Source: Epiperipatus broadwayi | Taxonomy: Eukaryota; Onychophora; Udeonychophora; Euonychophora; Peripatidae | NCBI GenBank assembly: GCA_028023455.1 | Contig: JAQFVV010006216.1 | Location: 2,702,445-2,766,444, forward strand | Reading direction: 5' to 3' | DNA: 64,000 bases | In this document: positions 1-10,864 of the stretch, in pieces | Layout of the letters: each line of letters starts with the position of its first letter | Position numbering within the stretch: position 1 is the stretch's first letter | Notes under the pieces: generated by a model | What the model saw: the letters and a program-made list of their open reading frames with translations, nothing else | Database searches by the model: none | Told to the model about the DNA's origin: nothing | Made by a program: the position numbers and the translations under genes

Positions 1-1399
1 CTATAACTTAAAGAGATATTGCATTATTTCCAAAAAGACAAAATGCACTTCTTGAGTTTGCTCTCTTTTTAACAGAAATATATGAATAGAACAAATACGC
101 TATGAGAGAATTGGACAGAGTGATTTTCTTTTATTCAAAGAAGTTTGTTATAAAATTTAAATATTCTCATATTCATTATAGCAGATCAAATAAGTAAAGT
201 AAAAAATAAATAAATTTAAATTTATTATTTCTCCATTCCCTCTTCTTAGATAGTTTATATAGCTATATTCCAGGTTATGAAAAAGAAATCATCTCATTTC
301 TTTCCAAGAGAAAATAAACATAAGTATATATATCTAGGGAGTATAATGGTGATTGAATAAAATGAACGATTTATTTATACACAAATACGAGTAAGAACTG
401 CCATTATACATTATCAAAAAAAAATAACGCAATTGAAATATTATACCAGACTATATAATTTAAGCACATATATACAATTATAACACATAAATGATGTAAA
501 TTTACGATTTAAATTAATATGAATAAAATGCAAGTGAAAGTTAAAGTTAGCGGTAACTGATGGTGTGTGGTGATATATAGCAGGTTGATACAGCAATGTA
601 GGAATGATCCGTCATAAGTATGGCTTTCTAGGTTACCAGGTTCATAGCCCATTTTGATAGTAGTTGTTCACAGGTAGGTAGCAGGCATTGGTCAGGCAAT
701 TCTCCCATGTTCTCCAGTTGACTAATTTGTTCCGACTCTGGCCCAAGGATGGACGGAAGAGTGGAGACAAAGCCTCTACTTATGCATTTTTATAGCACTG
801 TACATTTCAAAAATTTCAGATAAGTAAAACACCAACTGATGATGGTTCACAGTACAGCGTAGCAGAGGGATCTTCATGACAATCTTCAGTAAGGTTTTTC
901 CACAAAGATTTTCTTCAGGAAAAATTTTGTTTTAAACATAAAATGTCTTTAACAAGAGCTTCAGCACAGGATAAGAGAGAGAACAAAAGAAAAGTTTACT
1001 AATTAATAGTGACCAATACCTATTGTTTAGTTCCCCTTATTATCTTACATTTTAATTAATTTTTCTTTAATTGTTTTTCCAAATCTAATTCCTTCCCTAA
1101 TGGGATCTATATCTTTGGAATTGACGTTTATCTATCAATACAATCTTTTCGGTTTATACATTAAAATTATAATTTTGTCAAAACGTATTTTAACAAAACC
1201 AAACAAAATAACAGTTTAAACTTTCTATTTCTCTTTCATTGCCTTTTAAGCAATTTTAATGTACAAGTACTTTCGATTATATAATTATTGTGCCTTTGTC
1301 ATCATTTAGTTTAAAGCACATTCCTGTGGTTGGACTTAGGGTCTTTAACTAGTCCGCAGTGAATGGTGAAGCCAGCATATGCATAACTGTATATATATA
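1..1399. other. Unidentified AT-rich sequence
   Basis: No coding region, splice-bounded exon or recognisable transposon was found. A patch at about 540-900 is visibly less AT-rich than its surroundings and may be the relic of an unrecognised repeat, but it has no open frame and no terminal repeats that I can see. Confidence 0.4.
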
Positions 1400-1784
1400 T
1401 ATAAAATCAAAACTATCCCAAATCCAAAATTAAACCAGACCAGCACAAAAATAATATTAAAACACAACCTAAGGTTTCACTGCTACAAGCAGACTTCTCA
1501 AGTGTAAAGAACTACCAAAAACTACACAATATACATAATAATAAAAACTACCCACAAATCCATTCACTTCCCATCCACCCTTAATATTAAAAGAACTCTT
1601 AAATAAGTTAATTGCTTCAGAGTAATAAATTTTCAATAATAAAGACTTTTAATTCTTCTTTTGATTTCATTTCTCTCAAAGAAGACAACCTTAGCTTCAT
1701 CAAAATCAATAGTGTGGCTGTATCTTTTTCATGGGCATACAAAGCAGAACTAAGATATCTATTTTTAACTCTACTTTTATAAAG

Positions 1785-2209
1785 ATTACTTGAGTGTTGG
1801 ATACTCTGATAAATTTGTTAAAAGTATTTTATTTAATAGTAATATTTGTAAGGATGTAAAGGTTAAAGAAAAATATGATTTTATTTCTTTGCCATTTAAA
1901 TTGTCTTATAAAATTGTGTGTAGAAATAGTAAATTGTTTGGAAATAAGAAAATTGCTTGGAAAAGGGGTGTTACATTGAATAATTTATTAAATAATACAA
2001 AAGAAGTTTTTGATAGAAAGCCTATTCCTGGTGTAGTATATTTTATCCCTTGTTTATTTTTTAAAAATAGATATCTTAGTTCTGCTTTGTATGTCCATGA
2101 AAAAGATACAGGCCACACTATTGATTTTGATAAAGCTAAGGTCTTTGAGAGAAATGAAATCAAAAGAAGAATTAAAAGAGTCTTTATTGTTGAAAATTTA
2201 TTATTCTGA
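1785..2209 (+). pseudogene. Penelope-like element C-terminal region with broken GIY-YIG endonuclease
   Basis: The open frame (Met at 1790, 139 residues) ends in a pattern typical of the C-terminus of Penelope-like polyproteins. It has a linker, then GVVYFIPC (the start of the GIY-YIG fold), then SSALYVHEKDTGH, IDFDKAKVF and a basic tail ending near ENLLF. In intact relatives about 25 residues carrying the YIG half and a catalytic Arg lie between the Cys of IPC and the SSAL block. Here they are absent, with the break at the start of the right inverted arm (about 2061). The whole reverse transcriptase upstream is missing too. The element is therefore a 5'-truncated, internally deleted, non-functional copy. 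The family call rests on motif order seen by eye. Confidence 0.7.
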
Positions 2210-2324
2210 AGCAATTAACTTATTTAAGAATTCTTTTAATATTAAGGGTGGATGGAAAGTGAATGGATTTGTGGGTAGTTTTTAATATTATATATATTGT
2301 GTAGTTTTTGATAGTTCTTTACAC

Positions 2325-2360
2325 TTGAGAAGTCTGCTTGTAGCAGTGAAACCTTAGGTT
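2325..2360 (+). other. Degenerate hammerhead-ribozyme-like motif in the Penelope-like 3' region
   Basis: TTGAGA (2325-2330) is followed by a small stem, CTGC (2334-2337) with GCAG (2343-2346) around loop TTGTA. Then come GAAA (2348-2351) and a tiny hairpin CC-TTA-GG ending in TT. This resembles a minimal type I hammerhead, which Penelope-like elements are known to carry, but the CUGANGA box is imperfect (a base appears lost). The inverted left arm carries the complement near 1470-1500. I infer a decayed ribozyme, not an active one. Confidence 0.35.
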
Positions 2361-2427
2361 GTGTTTTAATATTATTTTTATGCTGGTCTGGTTTAATTTT
2401 GGATTTGGGGTAGTTTTGATTTTATAT

Positions 2428-2989
2428 TGACTAGTTTAGCTTTATGCTTGTAATGTTTATATATATATATATCCACTGCTTCATATTCCTAGAATCCAAT
2501 AAAAAAATTACTAAACTTACATGACTGGATAGTGAAACAGAGTGATACAGGAGGAGCACCAAAATTGCATCATTTATATATCACAGTATAATAATAATTA
2601 AACTTTTACATATGAGTATTGAGTCATGTCCTTTTTCAATAAGTGTAGTACCTGGGCCTTCTTTGTTATTCTTAGGATATATCATCCTAATTAGATAATT
2701 TTCTTAGAAGTGGACCTTCCTCTTTGGGGCTTGTTGTCACCTCTCTCCCTTGGTGTCTTAGTTATTATGCCCCAGTATAGCTTTAAGGATCTTGCATTGA
2801 ATGGTCCGGTAGTCTCTTTCTCATTTTTTTGCTAGAAAGGCATTGTGTCTCAATGTCTATTTTTTTCTGCATTATTGTCTCTACTTTTAATTTTTTTTAC
2901 CAGTACTTAAGTTGAAATTTCATGCTACCTGTCTTTTATCAGGTGATTGTTTTTTACTTTATCTCTGTTTTATTGGGGAATCTCACTCA
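2428..2989. other. Unidentified sequence between Penelope-like and Gypsy-like remnants
   Basis: No open frame is convincing. The minus strand of 2640-2960 may continue the Gypsy-like protein remnant that lies at higher coordinates, since short frames occur there, but no motif can be named. Confidence 0.3.
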
Positions 2990-3935
2990 TGGTTTGCATT
3001 AATAGTCTGTGGTCTATTTACTTGAATAATTGGCTTTGACAGTAGGGTTTTGGTGGCACTTGATAAGACCATTTGCTGTACATGGTCTGTCATGATACAT
3101 TTGGAAATGTATCATGACTAACAAATAGATATCTAAATTTCTTGAAAATAGGGTGAGGTCCATACTGCTCCTCCACCTGAATTCCTTCTGGCCTTTTGTT
3201 TCATTTTCTGTAGCTGGTGGATTGGATGCACCTTTTATGGAGCTGATGCTGGTAGCAGCAGGAGCTTTCCCATTGCAGAAATGCAGTTCATCTTCATAGA
3301 ATACAAATGTCTTATCCCTATAATTTATCTCCGAGTCATGTTTCTCCAAAAAATCAGACCCTAATAATACCTCCTGGATTAGACTGAGCACTGTCTGAAA
3401 TGTGTGGTTCACTTTTGTGGCTCCTAATTTTATATCAAGCACATCTGATACATTCCTATCCTGGCCTTTTCTCCATTCACTAAAATTACTTGAGTAGCCC
3501 ATACTGGGAAAGTTGGGAGTGTCTATGCTCCTTGTGTCATATCCCACCATTCTTTTGAAACCAGTGACTCCTGGATTCTGGTGTATTGCTGAGATGTTTT
3601 CTAGTATTGCTTGAATCATTGGACACTCTTGGTACTGTGACCTGTGATCCGGTTCATCCTGTTTATATATGAGTACAGATGCCACTCTCTCATCTTCCCA
3701 AGCACTTTCTTCTTACTCATCCTAAAGCTCCACTTGAGGCATATATATTACCGGAATATTATCTGTCTTGGATATTGGTTTATTCTGATGTTTGATCATA
3801 TAACAGTTTTTGGATAGCGGCCATTTGTATTTTAGACATCTCAATTTTTCTTCCCTTGTCTGTATGTTTTTTATTTAGGTTGTCGAAATCTATTGCAGTC
3901 AGTAATTCTGCCATTTCTTCCATTCAACAGTTCTG
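2990..3935 (-). pseudogene. Gypsy-like gag/protease remnant
   Basis: A 223-residue minus-strand frame (3014-3685) contains a run that reads like the second half of a retropepsin domain. It has KLGATKVNHTFQTVL, then EVLLGSDFLEKHDSEINY, a flap-to-C-terminus pattern (hydrophobic-LLGSDFL, then INY) typical of Ty3/Gypsy proteases. The D-S/T-G active-site triplet expected about 50-60 residues earlier is not visible, so the domain is incomplete or decayed. A further minus-strand frame upstream (about 3750-3930, MAELLTAIDF) may be gag-derived but is interrupted by stops. No LTRs were identified around it. It is a dead fragment, and the exact family is uncertain. Confidence 0.5.
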
Positions 3936-5685
3936 ACAGCATATATATATATATACTGTAACAGTTTATCCCTGGCGTAAACACGTATATATGTGATATA
4001 CGTTTATTACATATTTCAAATCTAAGTTTCTGCTCTTTTTATTTAATGAAAATTATAATGCGAACATATATATATGTAGTTGGTTCTGCAATGTACTCTA
4101 ATTACTCGCCCAGCATATTTATGGATGTCAATTCGACTCCAAGCGCCAATCTTACTTACGAATAAATAAGAATTATGCTGGGAGAGAATGAGTATCTATT
4201 TCTGGTGATTAGAGCTTATACCTCTGGTTAGCTCACTCAGGGGTAGTGGTTGTTGACCGTGGGAAAGAGGTGGAGGGAACATATAAAATGCGCATGGAGG
4301 GCATGAACGATTCGTTTTGCTTTCTTACTTTTGTTCTTAATGCTATTCTAAGAAATTAACACTAACACACACAATTATATTTATAACCCTACTTAATATT
4401 TAATGATACAAAGAAAATAATAAAAGCCCAATAGAACCCCATAATTGGATATTGGTTTGTGCCCGAATACTTAAATAACCCGCATGTAAATACACACTCG
4501 CGTAAGTTCATAAATGTAACACACAAAACATATATATCATAGCATGAAAAATAATTGCAATCAGACATTGTCTATTTAGGCATATCTTTATACAGGGCAT
4601 TATTTCAACTGTCTCTTTATTTACTTTTAACCCTTTTACACATTATTTTAATAAGATGTGCTTTCATTCAAGAGGTTACTGTCATTTACAAAAATATTTG
4701 GATTACCTCCTTTATCTCACCCGGGTGTAGATTACTGGTAATTTTCCACTGGCTTTGTGCTGCGCTGTTACGAGTAAATGATTTCTTTCTTTGGTAGGAT
4801 TCCGTAAGGCAATGAGTGGCGTCTGGTGAATGCTGTTCTTTTCATAGCTTTAGGAAGGGCTTCGCTCCTACATTGACAGTGACAATAGTATCTCCGCAGG
4901 ATTGATGGCATAGCCTGGCCCATTCTGTTCTTCTACCCCAGCCTGTTCATGATTATTAGATATATAACTTTTTTTTTCTTTTACTAATTTTTCTACGATC
5001 CTGCTCATGGCAGTCATAGTTCTAGAAGTCCTCTTCAAAGTTCAGCTTTCCAACTCCAATTAATCATGCTATTGTTCTCTTCTTTTTAATTAAACCACGT
5101 GGTTTGCAAAATGAAAATCTTTTCAATAACTTTTCTTTGTTTTTTTTTTATCTATGCTCAGGAATTTCAATTTTACCTTGAGATCTACACTCGACTGTTC
5201 ATTGTCTCTTATTTTTAACATTTTATTTTATTAATTAAAATGGCTTTGTCTCGAGATAGCAATCTGCAACTTTTCAGGTCCTTTCTTTGCAATTTATTTA
5301 TCTTTTATAATTTGTAAAATCCTTCCTTTAGTCAACCATCTTGGAATATTTCTTTTTAAATTAAAATAGCTTTATTCCTTTTATGAAACTATTACATTTA
5401 CTCACTCATGCAGCAATATAAACACGCGTATAAATAAATATCAGAGCACAAACCATATAATCCCCGTCCCTCTTATGTTTCAATCTGTTTTTTATTTACT
5501 TACTTAAAATATATATATATACACCCGCATACAAGACCACAACGAGAAAGAAAAATAACAATTTACTTAATATTACACTTGATTTAATTATATATGTATG
5601 CTCGGTAGTATTGCCCTATGACTTAGAACAGGGTTTGAAATCAGCCCTGTTATAATATATATATATATATATATTCAATACATAC
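3936..5685. other. Unidentified, mixed-composition stretch
   Basis: No supported gene. The segments 4085-4360 and 4800-5060 are less AT-rich than the rest. The first ends near a TATA-like word (4281-4288) and the second shows no clear frame; either could be a solitary LTR or an old repeat, but no paired copy is in the window. TA-dinucleotide runs occur near 3945, 5505 and 5650. Confidence 0.3.
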
Positions 5686-5689
5686 ACAC

Positions 5690-6690
5690 CCATGAAAGCA
5701 ACTCAGCCAATTCAATACAAACAATCTTCAATTTGTTATCAAGACATCATTTTATTAATAGAAAAAGGTGGATACCCAGTTTTGTCTATGGTCTAAGATG
5801 ATTATATAGACAGGTACATTCTGTGGATTTGTGCCACCTGGGTGCAAAATTATATTGCTGCTCTTACATAAAAATTTATAATAATAATCAATAATACGTA
5901 ATACAAAAATGCAAATAATCAAACTGCACTGAAATTACTTATTATTAATTTAATAGAGTTGGTTTTGTTCAAAGCTAGACTAGTTTACATATAAATCAAT
6001 GCAGCCCACACTTATTCAGCACTCACAATCTTCAATCTGCAGTCAAAGCAACCTTTTATTAATGAAAAAAGACAGATATACACTTTTCTCTATGGCTTAA
6101 AATGAATATATAAATATTAGACTAAGATTTTTAATTTATAAAATGTTTTCCCTGCTTAACAGGATTTATTTAAACTTTTATGAATTTAAACTTTTATAAA
6201 TTAAAGGCCTCAATGTATTTCAATCAAGTGTCAAACTTTAGAGCCTATGTAACATCTGAGACTTTTGTCACTAATAAAATAAAAGTTTCTTGATGTTGAA
6301 TAAATGTGGGTTGCTTTCATGTATTTATATTTATAAACCAAGCTAGCTTTGAGCAAAACCATTTCTAATATCTTAATAATAAGTAATTTCAGTACAGTTT
6401 GAAAGTTAAAAATGACTATTTATTAGTCTGCTTTCAGAACAGATTTTCCTTGTCTGTTAAACTTCTCAATGTATTAAAAATCTCAATCTGTTTCAATCAT
6501 GCATGATTTTTAATATCTACTTAATCATCTTAGACCATAGAAAAGTTATGGCTATTCATCCCTTTTCATTGATAAAAGATTGCCTTGACTGCAGATTGAA
6601 GATTTTGACGTTGAATAAGCATGGGCTCCTTTCATATATTTATATTTATAAACTAATCTAGTTTTGAGCAAAACCAGATTTACTATATAG
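5690..6690. repeat. Mosaic of diverged direct and inverted repeat units
   Basis: Four related units occur here. Plus-orientation units lie at about 5690-5840 and 5955-6130; minus-orientation units at about 6225-6370 and 6430-6690. Shared landmarks include TGGTTTTGCTCAAAGCTAG, a block around AATCTTCAATCTGCAGTCAA, and CTATGGTCTAAGATGATTA. The second and fourth units are the longest inverted pair. There is no coding potential and no clear target duplication. This looks like repeated insertion of one non-autonomous family, or foldback rearrangement of a single element. Confidence 0.6.
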
Positions 6691-6745
6691 ATAGACAGAT
6701 AAACAGACATAGACAGACAGATATACAAATAGATAGATAGATAAT
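6685..6745. repeat. GATA/GACA-type microsatellite
   Basis: Imperfect ATAG/ACAG tetranucleotide repeats. They account for a spurious Tyr/Leu/Ser-rich minus-strand frame across this position. Confidence 0.8.
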
Positions 6746-7265
6746 TTGTTTTATGTGTATAATTTGATAATGTGAATTTAGATATCTGAACATATACAGC
6801 TCTGAAAAAGACTATCATATATCAATAACTGTTCCCATAAATATAAAATTAAATAAGGAAATTGCATGAAAATAGGTATATAAGAGAAGTGGTTTATTAT
6901 TTGTATTGAATAAAATACAACATAAGAAAAGAAGGGTAATATAAAAAACATTTCACATACTTATGAGTTAAATGCCAATAAAGTCAAAATTATAAAGATT
7001 TTATTGCCACTTTAAAAAGAAATCAAATTTAAAGAAGATATTTTGCAAAATAATCATATTTCAGCTACTGATACATTTTTGGAATATTATTTGAAATTCA
7101 ACATTAACTATGTTTCCTTACTCATCAAAAAATTTAAAGCTTCAGATATATCTCTGCCATTACCAGTCATTATATGATTTATGAAATTTGTCTTTATACT
7201 TACATTTAAAAATAAAAGAGCAAAATAATAATTACCTGATTATGTATATATCATATTATCAGTCC
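6746..7265. other. Unidentified AT-rich sequence
   Basis: No frame, repeat partner or splice-bounded exon was recognised. Confidence 0.35.
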
Positions 7266-7269
7266 ATCG

Positions 7270-9265
7270 TAAAAGATAAAACAATTTGTCTTAAAAAAGT
7301 TAGATAAATTGATTGAGGAAATGACAAAGGTGACTTATCCTCAACTCTGAATATCTAATAATGCATTATTCATAATTTGTTTCATAAAATGTAAATTTAC
7401 TTTTAGTAATAAAAAATTGTAGTATATTGAAAACATTAAAATGTAAAGAAATAGAAAAGTTATTGGCAAAGTTATAAATCAAATGTCTAATTGATAAAGA
7501 TGTAACTAATGGTTATAAAATAGCAATGTTAATATTTAAAAAAAGGATATAAAGCAGACATTAGAAATTGCAGACATCAATTGTATACAAAAATTTTATC
7601 AAAATAATTACAACTCATTTACAGCCAACCTTGTATTGGATTCAAACAAATGAACAAATTTGATTTAAAAGTGATTTACCATAGTGAATCACATCCAGAT
7701 ATTAACAGAAGTTATAGCAAGTGCCAATGAATATGAATTTTCATTATGCTTTAGCTTTGTAACTTATGAAAAGGAGTTTAATTTATCAGCATTACCATAG
7801 TGATTACTCAAAATATAGATCCAGAATATTTGTCATATTCCAAAGAATATTTATCAAAATGCAACAGCAATGATTAGCTTACATGGTGCTACTAAGAAGA
7901 TTAACATTGAAAAGTGTGTGTTTACAGAGTGATTTCATATCTTCAAAGCTTTTTAGACCAGTTTTACAATAAATATTTTGTGATTAAAATGGAAAGCTAT
8001 GAGAGTAAAAGTAAATGAAGATTATTTAAGTCATCAAGATTTTGCAGATTATGAGGATGTTAGTTTTTTAAAAAAAAAATAATGCTTCAGAGCTTTGGGA
8101 AATATTGCAAAAGATATCAGATGAAAGTAAGAAAGTAAATCTAAAGATAAAAACTAAAAAGATTAAAGTAATGATAAATAAATTTTAAAAAAACTAAACA
8201 TTAATAATCATAAATTAAAAGAATGACAATTAAAAATATTTTGATCAGATTAGTAATCATAGAATTAAACTTTGAGAGTGCTTGTGATAGATGTAATTTA
8301 AAATTAAAAGAAAATATGTCTATATGTTTGAAAGTTTTTAACAGATGTCTTTTACAATTCTCATTTGTGGATCTTAGACTTAGACACTTAACAGAAAAGC
8401 AGTACAGAGATTTTAGACCACTCAAGAAAGTATAGAGATATATGATGAGAACAAACAGCTACCATTGACATCATTGAAAGAATTAAGATATTAAAATGAA
8501 GTTGGTCTAGACCAGTGGTCTTCAACCTTTTCATACCTGCGGACCTGTGAAAATAAGGATAATGTTTCGCGGACCAGCAGAAGTCTATAGATAAATTTTC
8601 TTAAAGATGTAAACTGCTTAGCCTTAGATGAGCATAATTGTTATAATTGATCAAAACAACAATGTTAAATATACAAGATGAAGTTATATATATATATATG
8701 GTGTTTATATAATAAAAAACTTTTTTTTTTAATTCTAAATTTTTTTAGAAAAGTAATAAAAAATTTAATTCTACCCCCCCCCCCCGCCCACCATAAACAT
8801 CTGTGATAACTAGAAAAACAAATTAATTTGTGTATGATTGATTAGGTTTTGTTTTCATTCTGTTTCTTTTTTTTTAATTGGGTAAAAATGAGATGACAAA
8901 ATAAATAAAAATTGTTTATATTAATTAAAAATTTAAACTCATATTATTTTGTTATTACAAACTTTCCTGCCAGTCTAGCGAAGACCAATAGAAAACTTCT
9001 GTGGCTCGGCACCGGTTCATGAACCTAGGGTTGAAGATCACTGGTCTAGACATATTGTTGAGAGGGAAAATAATAATAGATAGATAATTAAAATATTACA
9101 CTGAACTCAAAAAGATTGTAAAAGATAGAAAGAGTTTACATGTAAAATGATTGGATGAAATAAGGAAGTTTGTTAATGTGATATTGAAAAGAGAAACTGA
9201 ATAAAACTTAAAGAGATCTTCATTCTGCTCAGAATCAACAGCAGTTGAAAATGATGATAATAATG
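7270..9265 (+). pseudogene. Decayed 5'-truncated RTE retrotransposon, copy 2
   Basis: The sequence aligns by eye with the 3' two-thirds of the well-preserved RTE at 44872-48154. Matching stretches include the segment around CAAATGTCTAATTGATAAAGATGT (about 7480), the fingers region (7540-7570), the KAFDSI-type block (about 7770), the FADD-type active-site region (8030-8060), the YKYLG region and the C-terminal WAGHIA region. It ends near 9262 with the same GATGATAAT-type tail. Stops and indels are dense, so it is much older than the 44.9-kb copy. A hAT MITE (8513-9043) interrupts it. No endonuclease domain remains. Confidence 0.75.
8513..9043. mobile_element. hAT-type MITE with perfect 8-bp target duplication
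   Basis: This 531-bp non-coding element starts CAGTGGTCTTCAACC and ends in the complement of CAGTGATCTTCAACC, giving 15-bp terminal inverted repeats with one mismatch. It is flanked by perfect 8-bp direct repeats, GTCTAGAC, at 8505-8512 and 9044-9051. An 8-bp duplication and a CAGNG...TCAACC terminus are hallmarks of the hAT superfamily. It has no transposase and must have been mobilised in trans. The insertion point falls in the C-terminal part of the RTE relic; the undamaged RTE at about 47932-47945 shows the uninterrupted target. Confidence 0.9.
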
Positions 9266-10534
9266 AATTCAAAAAAGTTTTTAAAAAACCCAAAATATTT
9301 ACTCATATTGACAATAAAAGAAAAAAAATTAACTGTGCAAAAGTTTACAAATTATAATACTAAAACTACATTTATGAGAAAAAATAATAACATTAAAAAT
9401 AAATCATCAAGACACATTGGTAAATAAAACAATTTTACTGTAAATCCTTTACTTCATAATTAAAAATTTAATATAGCAATTTCTTAAAAAAAAAAAACTT
9501 AGAACTATTAGAAAATACCAAGAAGCTTCTAATATTATGCAATTTTATTCCTGCTCCCTTACATATATTTCACATTTATTTTATAAAAACCATAACTAAA
9601 TAAAAAAAACTACAAAAGTGTGTTATCTAATTCATAAATAAGCTAAATACTTAATCTGCAGTAGAAACATTTGTGATTTTAATTTGGCTCCGATTTATTT
9701 CAATGAAGTTATAAATTTATCCATACACACCTAATCAAGCAATAACTTTTTTTTATAATTTTTTAGTTAATAAAATTAAAAAATTGTACATTAATGACTT
9801 ATATAAGTCCTCCAAATCATTACTAGCAGTTGAAACCTAAGTTAAGATATGTTCTTGATCAATATTAAAAACTATTTCAAATTGTATTAATTTTTTAATT
9901 TCTAAAGTCAAGATCTCTTTGTGACCCAGAAAAAATGTCCAAGATTTGTTATACTTAAACTAAAATCCTAGATTAGGGAAACTAATGTATCTTAAATGTT
10001 ATAAGTTTGAGCAAATTCATAATAAAGAATTATAAATTTTAAAAAAAATTGTAAAACTGTAGTAATTTTTGAATATTAATGATCAATCAATAACTAATTG
10101 ACTGTGCAAGCTTTAGTAGAATGGAAGTCCCTGGATTGAAACTCAATTCTATTGCTTCTGATGTTTGAATATCATATGACATCCTGAGTGACAAAATCAT
10201 TTGATTATTAATAACTAATTTGCTTTAAAAATATATTTCAATAATAAAACGAGAGAGAAAAAAGTCTACTAGTTTTTAGTGTCAAGATAATGTTTAAAAA
10301 AACATTTAAAACTTTTCTTTTTACTCTTGGCAATTGAAAATCTAATCAAAAGAATTTGCAAAGAAAACATAATCTTAATTATTTCTGAAATAATAATACA
10401 GCAAAAAAAATTATGAAAGATTTCTCATATTAACATAAAAACAATAAATAAGGTGTTTGCAAATAAAATCCTGTAGAGTTTGCATATATAAAATAATACA
10501 ATTAATTATAATTAAGAAATCTAATTCAAATTAC
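9266..10534. other. Unidentified sequence, probably ligase III intron
   Basis: AT-rich, with no recognised repeat. It lies directly downstream of the second ligase III exon on the minus strand. The next expected exon (starting with a Gly-Asp-Val block) was looked for here and not found. A minus-strand acceptor-like CAG near 10175 opens a short frame, but that frame does not match ligase III. Confidence 0.4.
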
Positions 10535-10579
10535 CTGTTCTAAATCTGTAATCATTGCTTCTTGTTTAACTGTAAACAT
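10535..10579 (-). CDS. LIG3: DNA ligase III, internal exon (15 codons)
   Basis: On the minus strand an AG acceptor (10580-10581) opens a 45-base exon that closes at a GT donor (10533-10534, GTAATTT). The exon is exactly in phase with the preceding exon (phase 0). It reads MFTVKQEAMITDLEQ, corresponding to the ligase III segment just after the KLFSRIF-type block and ending in the conserved DLEQ. ATP-dependent ligase III seals nicks in base-excision and single-strand-break repair and is the mitochondrial DNA ligase. This segment lies in the N-terminal DNA-binding domain, before the adenylation domain. Neither of its splice sites shows damage. Confidence 0.8.
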
Positions 10580-10757
10580 CTACAATTAAAACGTATGTCA
10601 TTTATCTTTTTTAAATTATTTAAAAATAAATTAGCAAGTTATACATTGTTTCTTATAATAATGAAAATCAGAAAAATATATTAAGAACCCATTTCCCCCC
10701 CCCCCCACCATCCCCTATTTAAATGATATTAATGAATTAAAATAATATAAAATTCAC

Positions 10758-10864
10758 CTGTCCAAATAATTTGATAAGTTGTTTATTATTAAGATTATAC
10801 ACCCTCTTTACTATTCCAGGTAGCAGTAGCTTCAGCAATAAATAAACATCACCTCCAAATCCAT
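10758..10864 (-). CDS. LIG3: DNA ligase III, internal exon (35 codons, N-terminal domain)
   Basis: A polypyrimidine tract and CAG acceptor (minus strand, 10865-10867) lead into a 107-base exon ending in CAG followed by the donor GTGAATT (10757 downwards). Two bases complete a split codon, probably Asp. Then 35 uninterrupted codons include GFGGDVYLLLKLLLPG and VYNLNNKQLIKLF. This is the conserved GDVYL-KLLLPG-YNL-KQ-KLF signature of ligase III's N-terminal domain. Only this frame is open, and it joins the next exon in phase, which rules out chance. The 178-base intron between the two exons is short compared with the long AT-rich flanks. Ligase I and IV have related folds, but the KLLLPG...VYNL...KQ pattern fits ligase III best. 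Confidence 0.85.

Larger units (their letters stand above)
1400..2427. repeat. Head-to-head inverted repeat of Penelope-like element 3' ends
   Basis: Two arms of about 368 bases, at 1400-1768 and 2061-2427, are near-identical in opposite orientation and enclose about 290 bases of coding remnant. The right arm carries the end of a GIY-YIG reading frame plus its 3' untranslated region. The left arm is the same segment inverted. Penelope-like retroelements are known to insert with partial inverted copies of themselves at one end, and this matches that architecture. The left arm is followed by about 16 bases (1769-1784) that continue the element's coding sequence and are missing at the matching point of the right copy. 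So the right copy has an internal deletion and the left arm is not simply derived from it. Confidence 0.75.

Noticed and set aside
4555-4797. 80-residue hydrophobic frame that could be a small membrane protein
   Set aside because: Hydrophobic frames are common by chance in AT-rich DNA; no splice, start context or homology can be supported.
6552-6818. Minus-strand 88-residue Tyr/Ser/Leu-rich frame
   Set aside because: It is produced by GATA/GACA repeats and an inverted repeat unit.
10130-10200. Minus-strand acceptor-like CAG followed by a short open frame near 10175
   Set aside because: The frame does not resemble ligase III and has no GT donor at its end.
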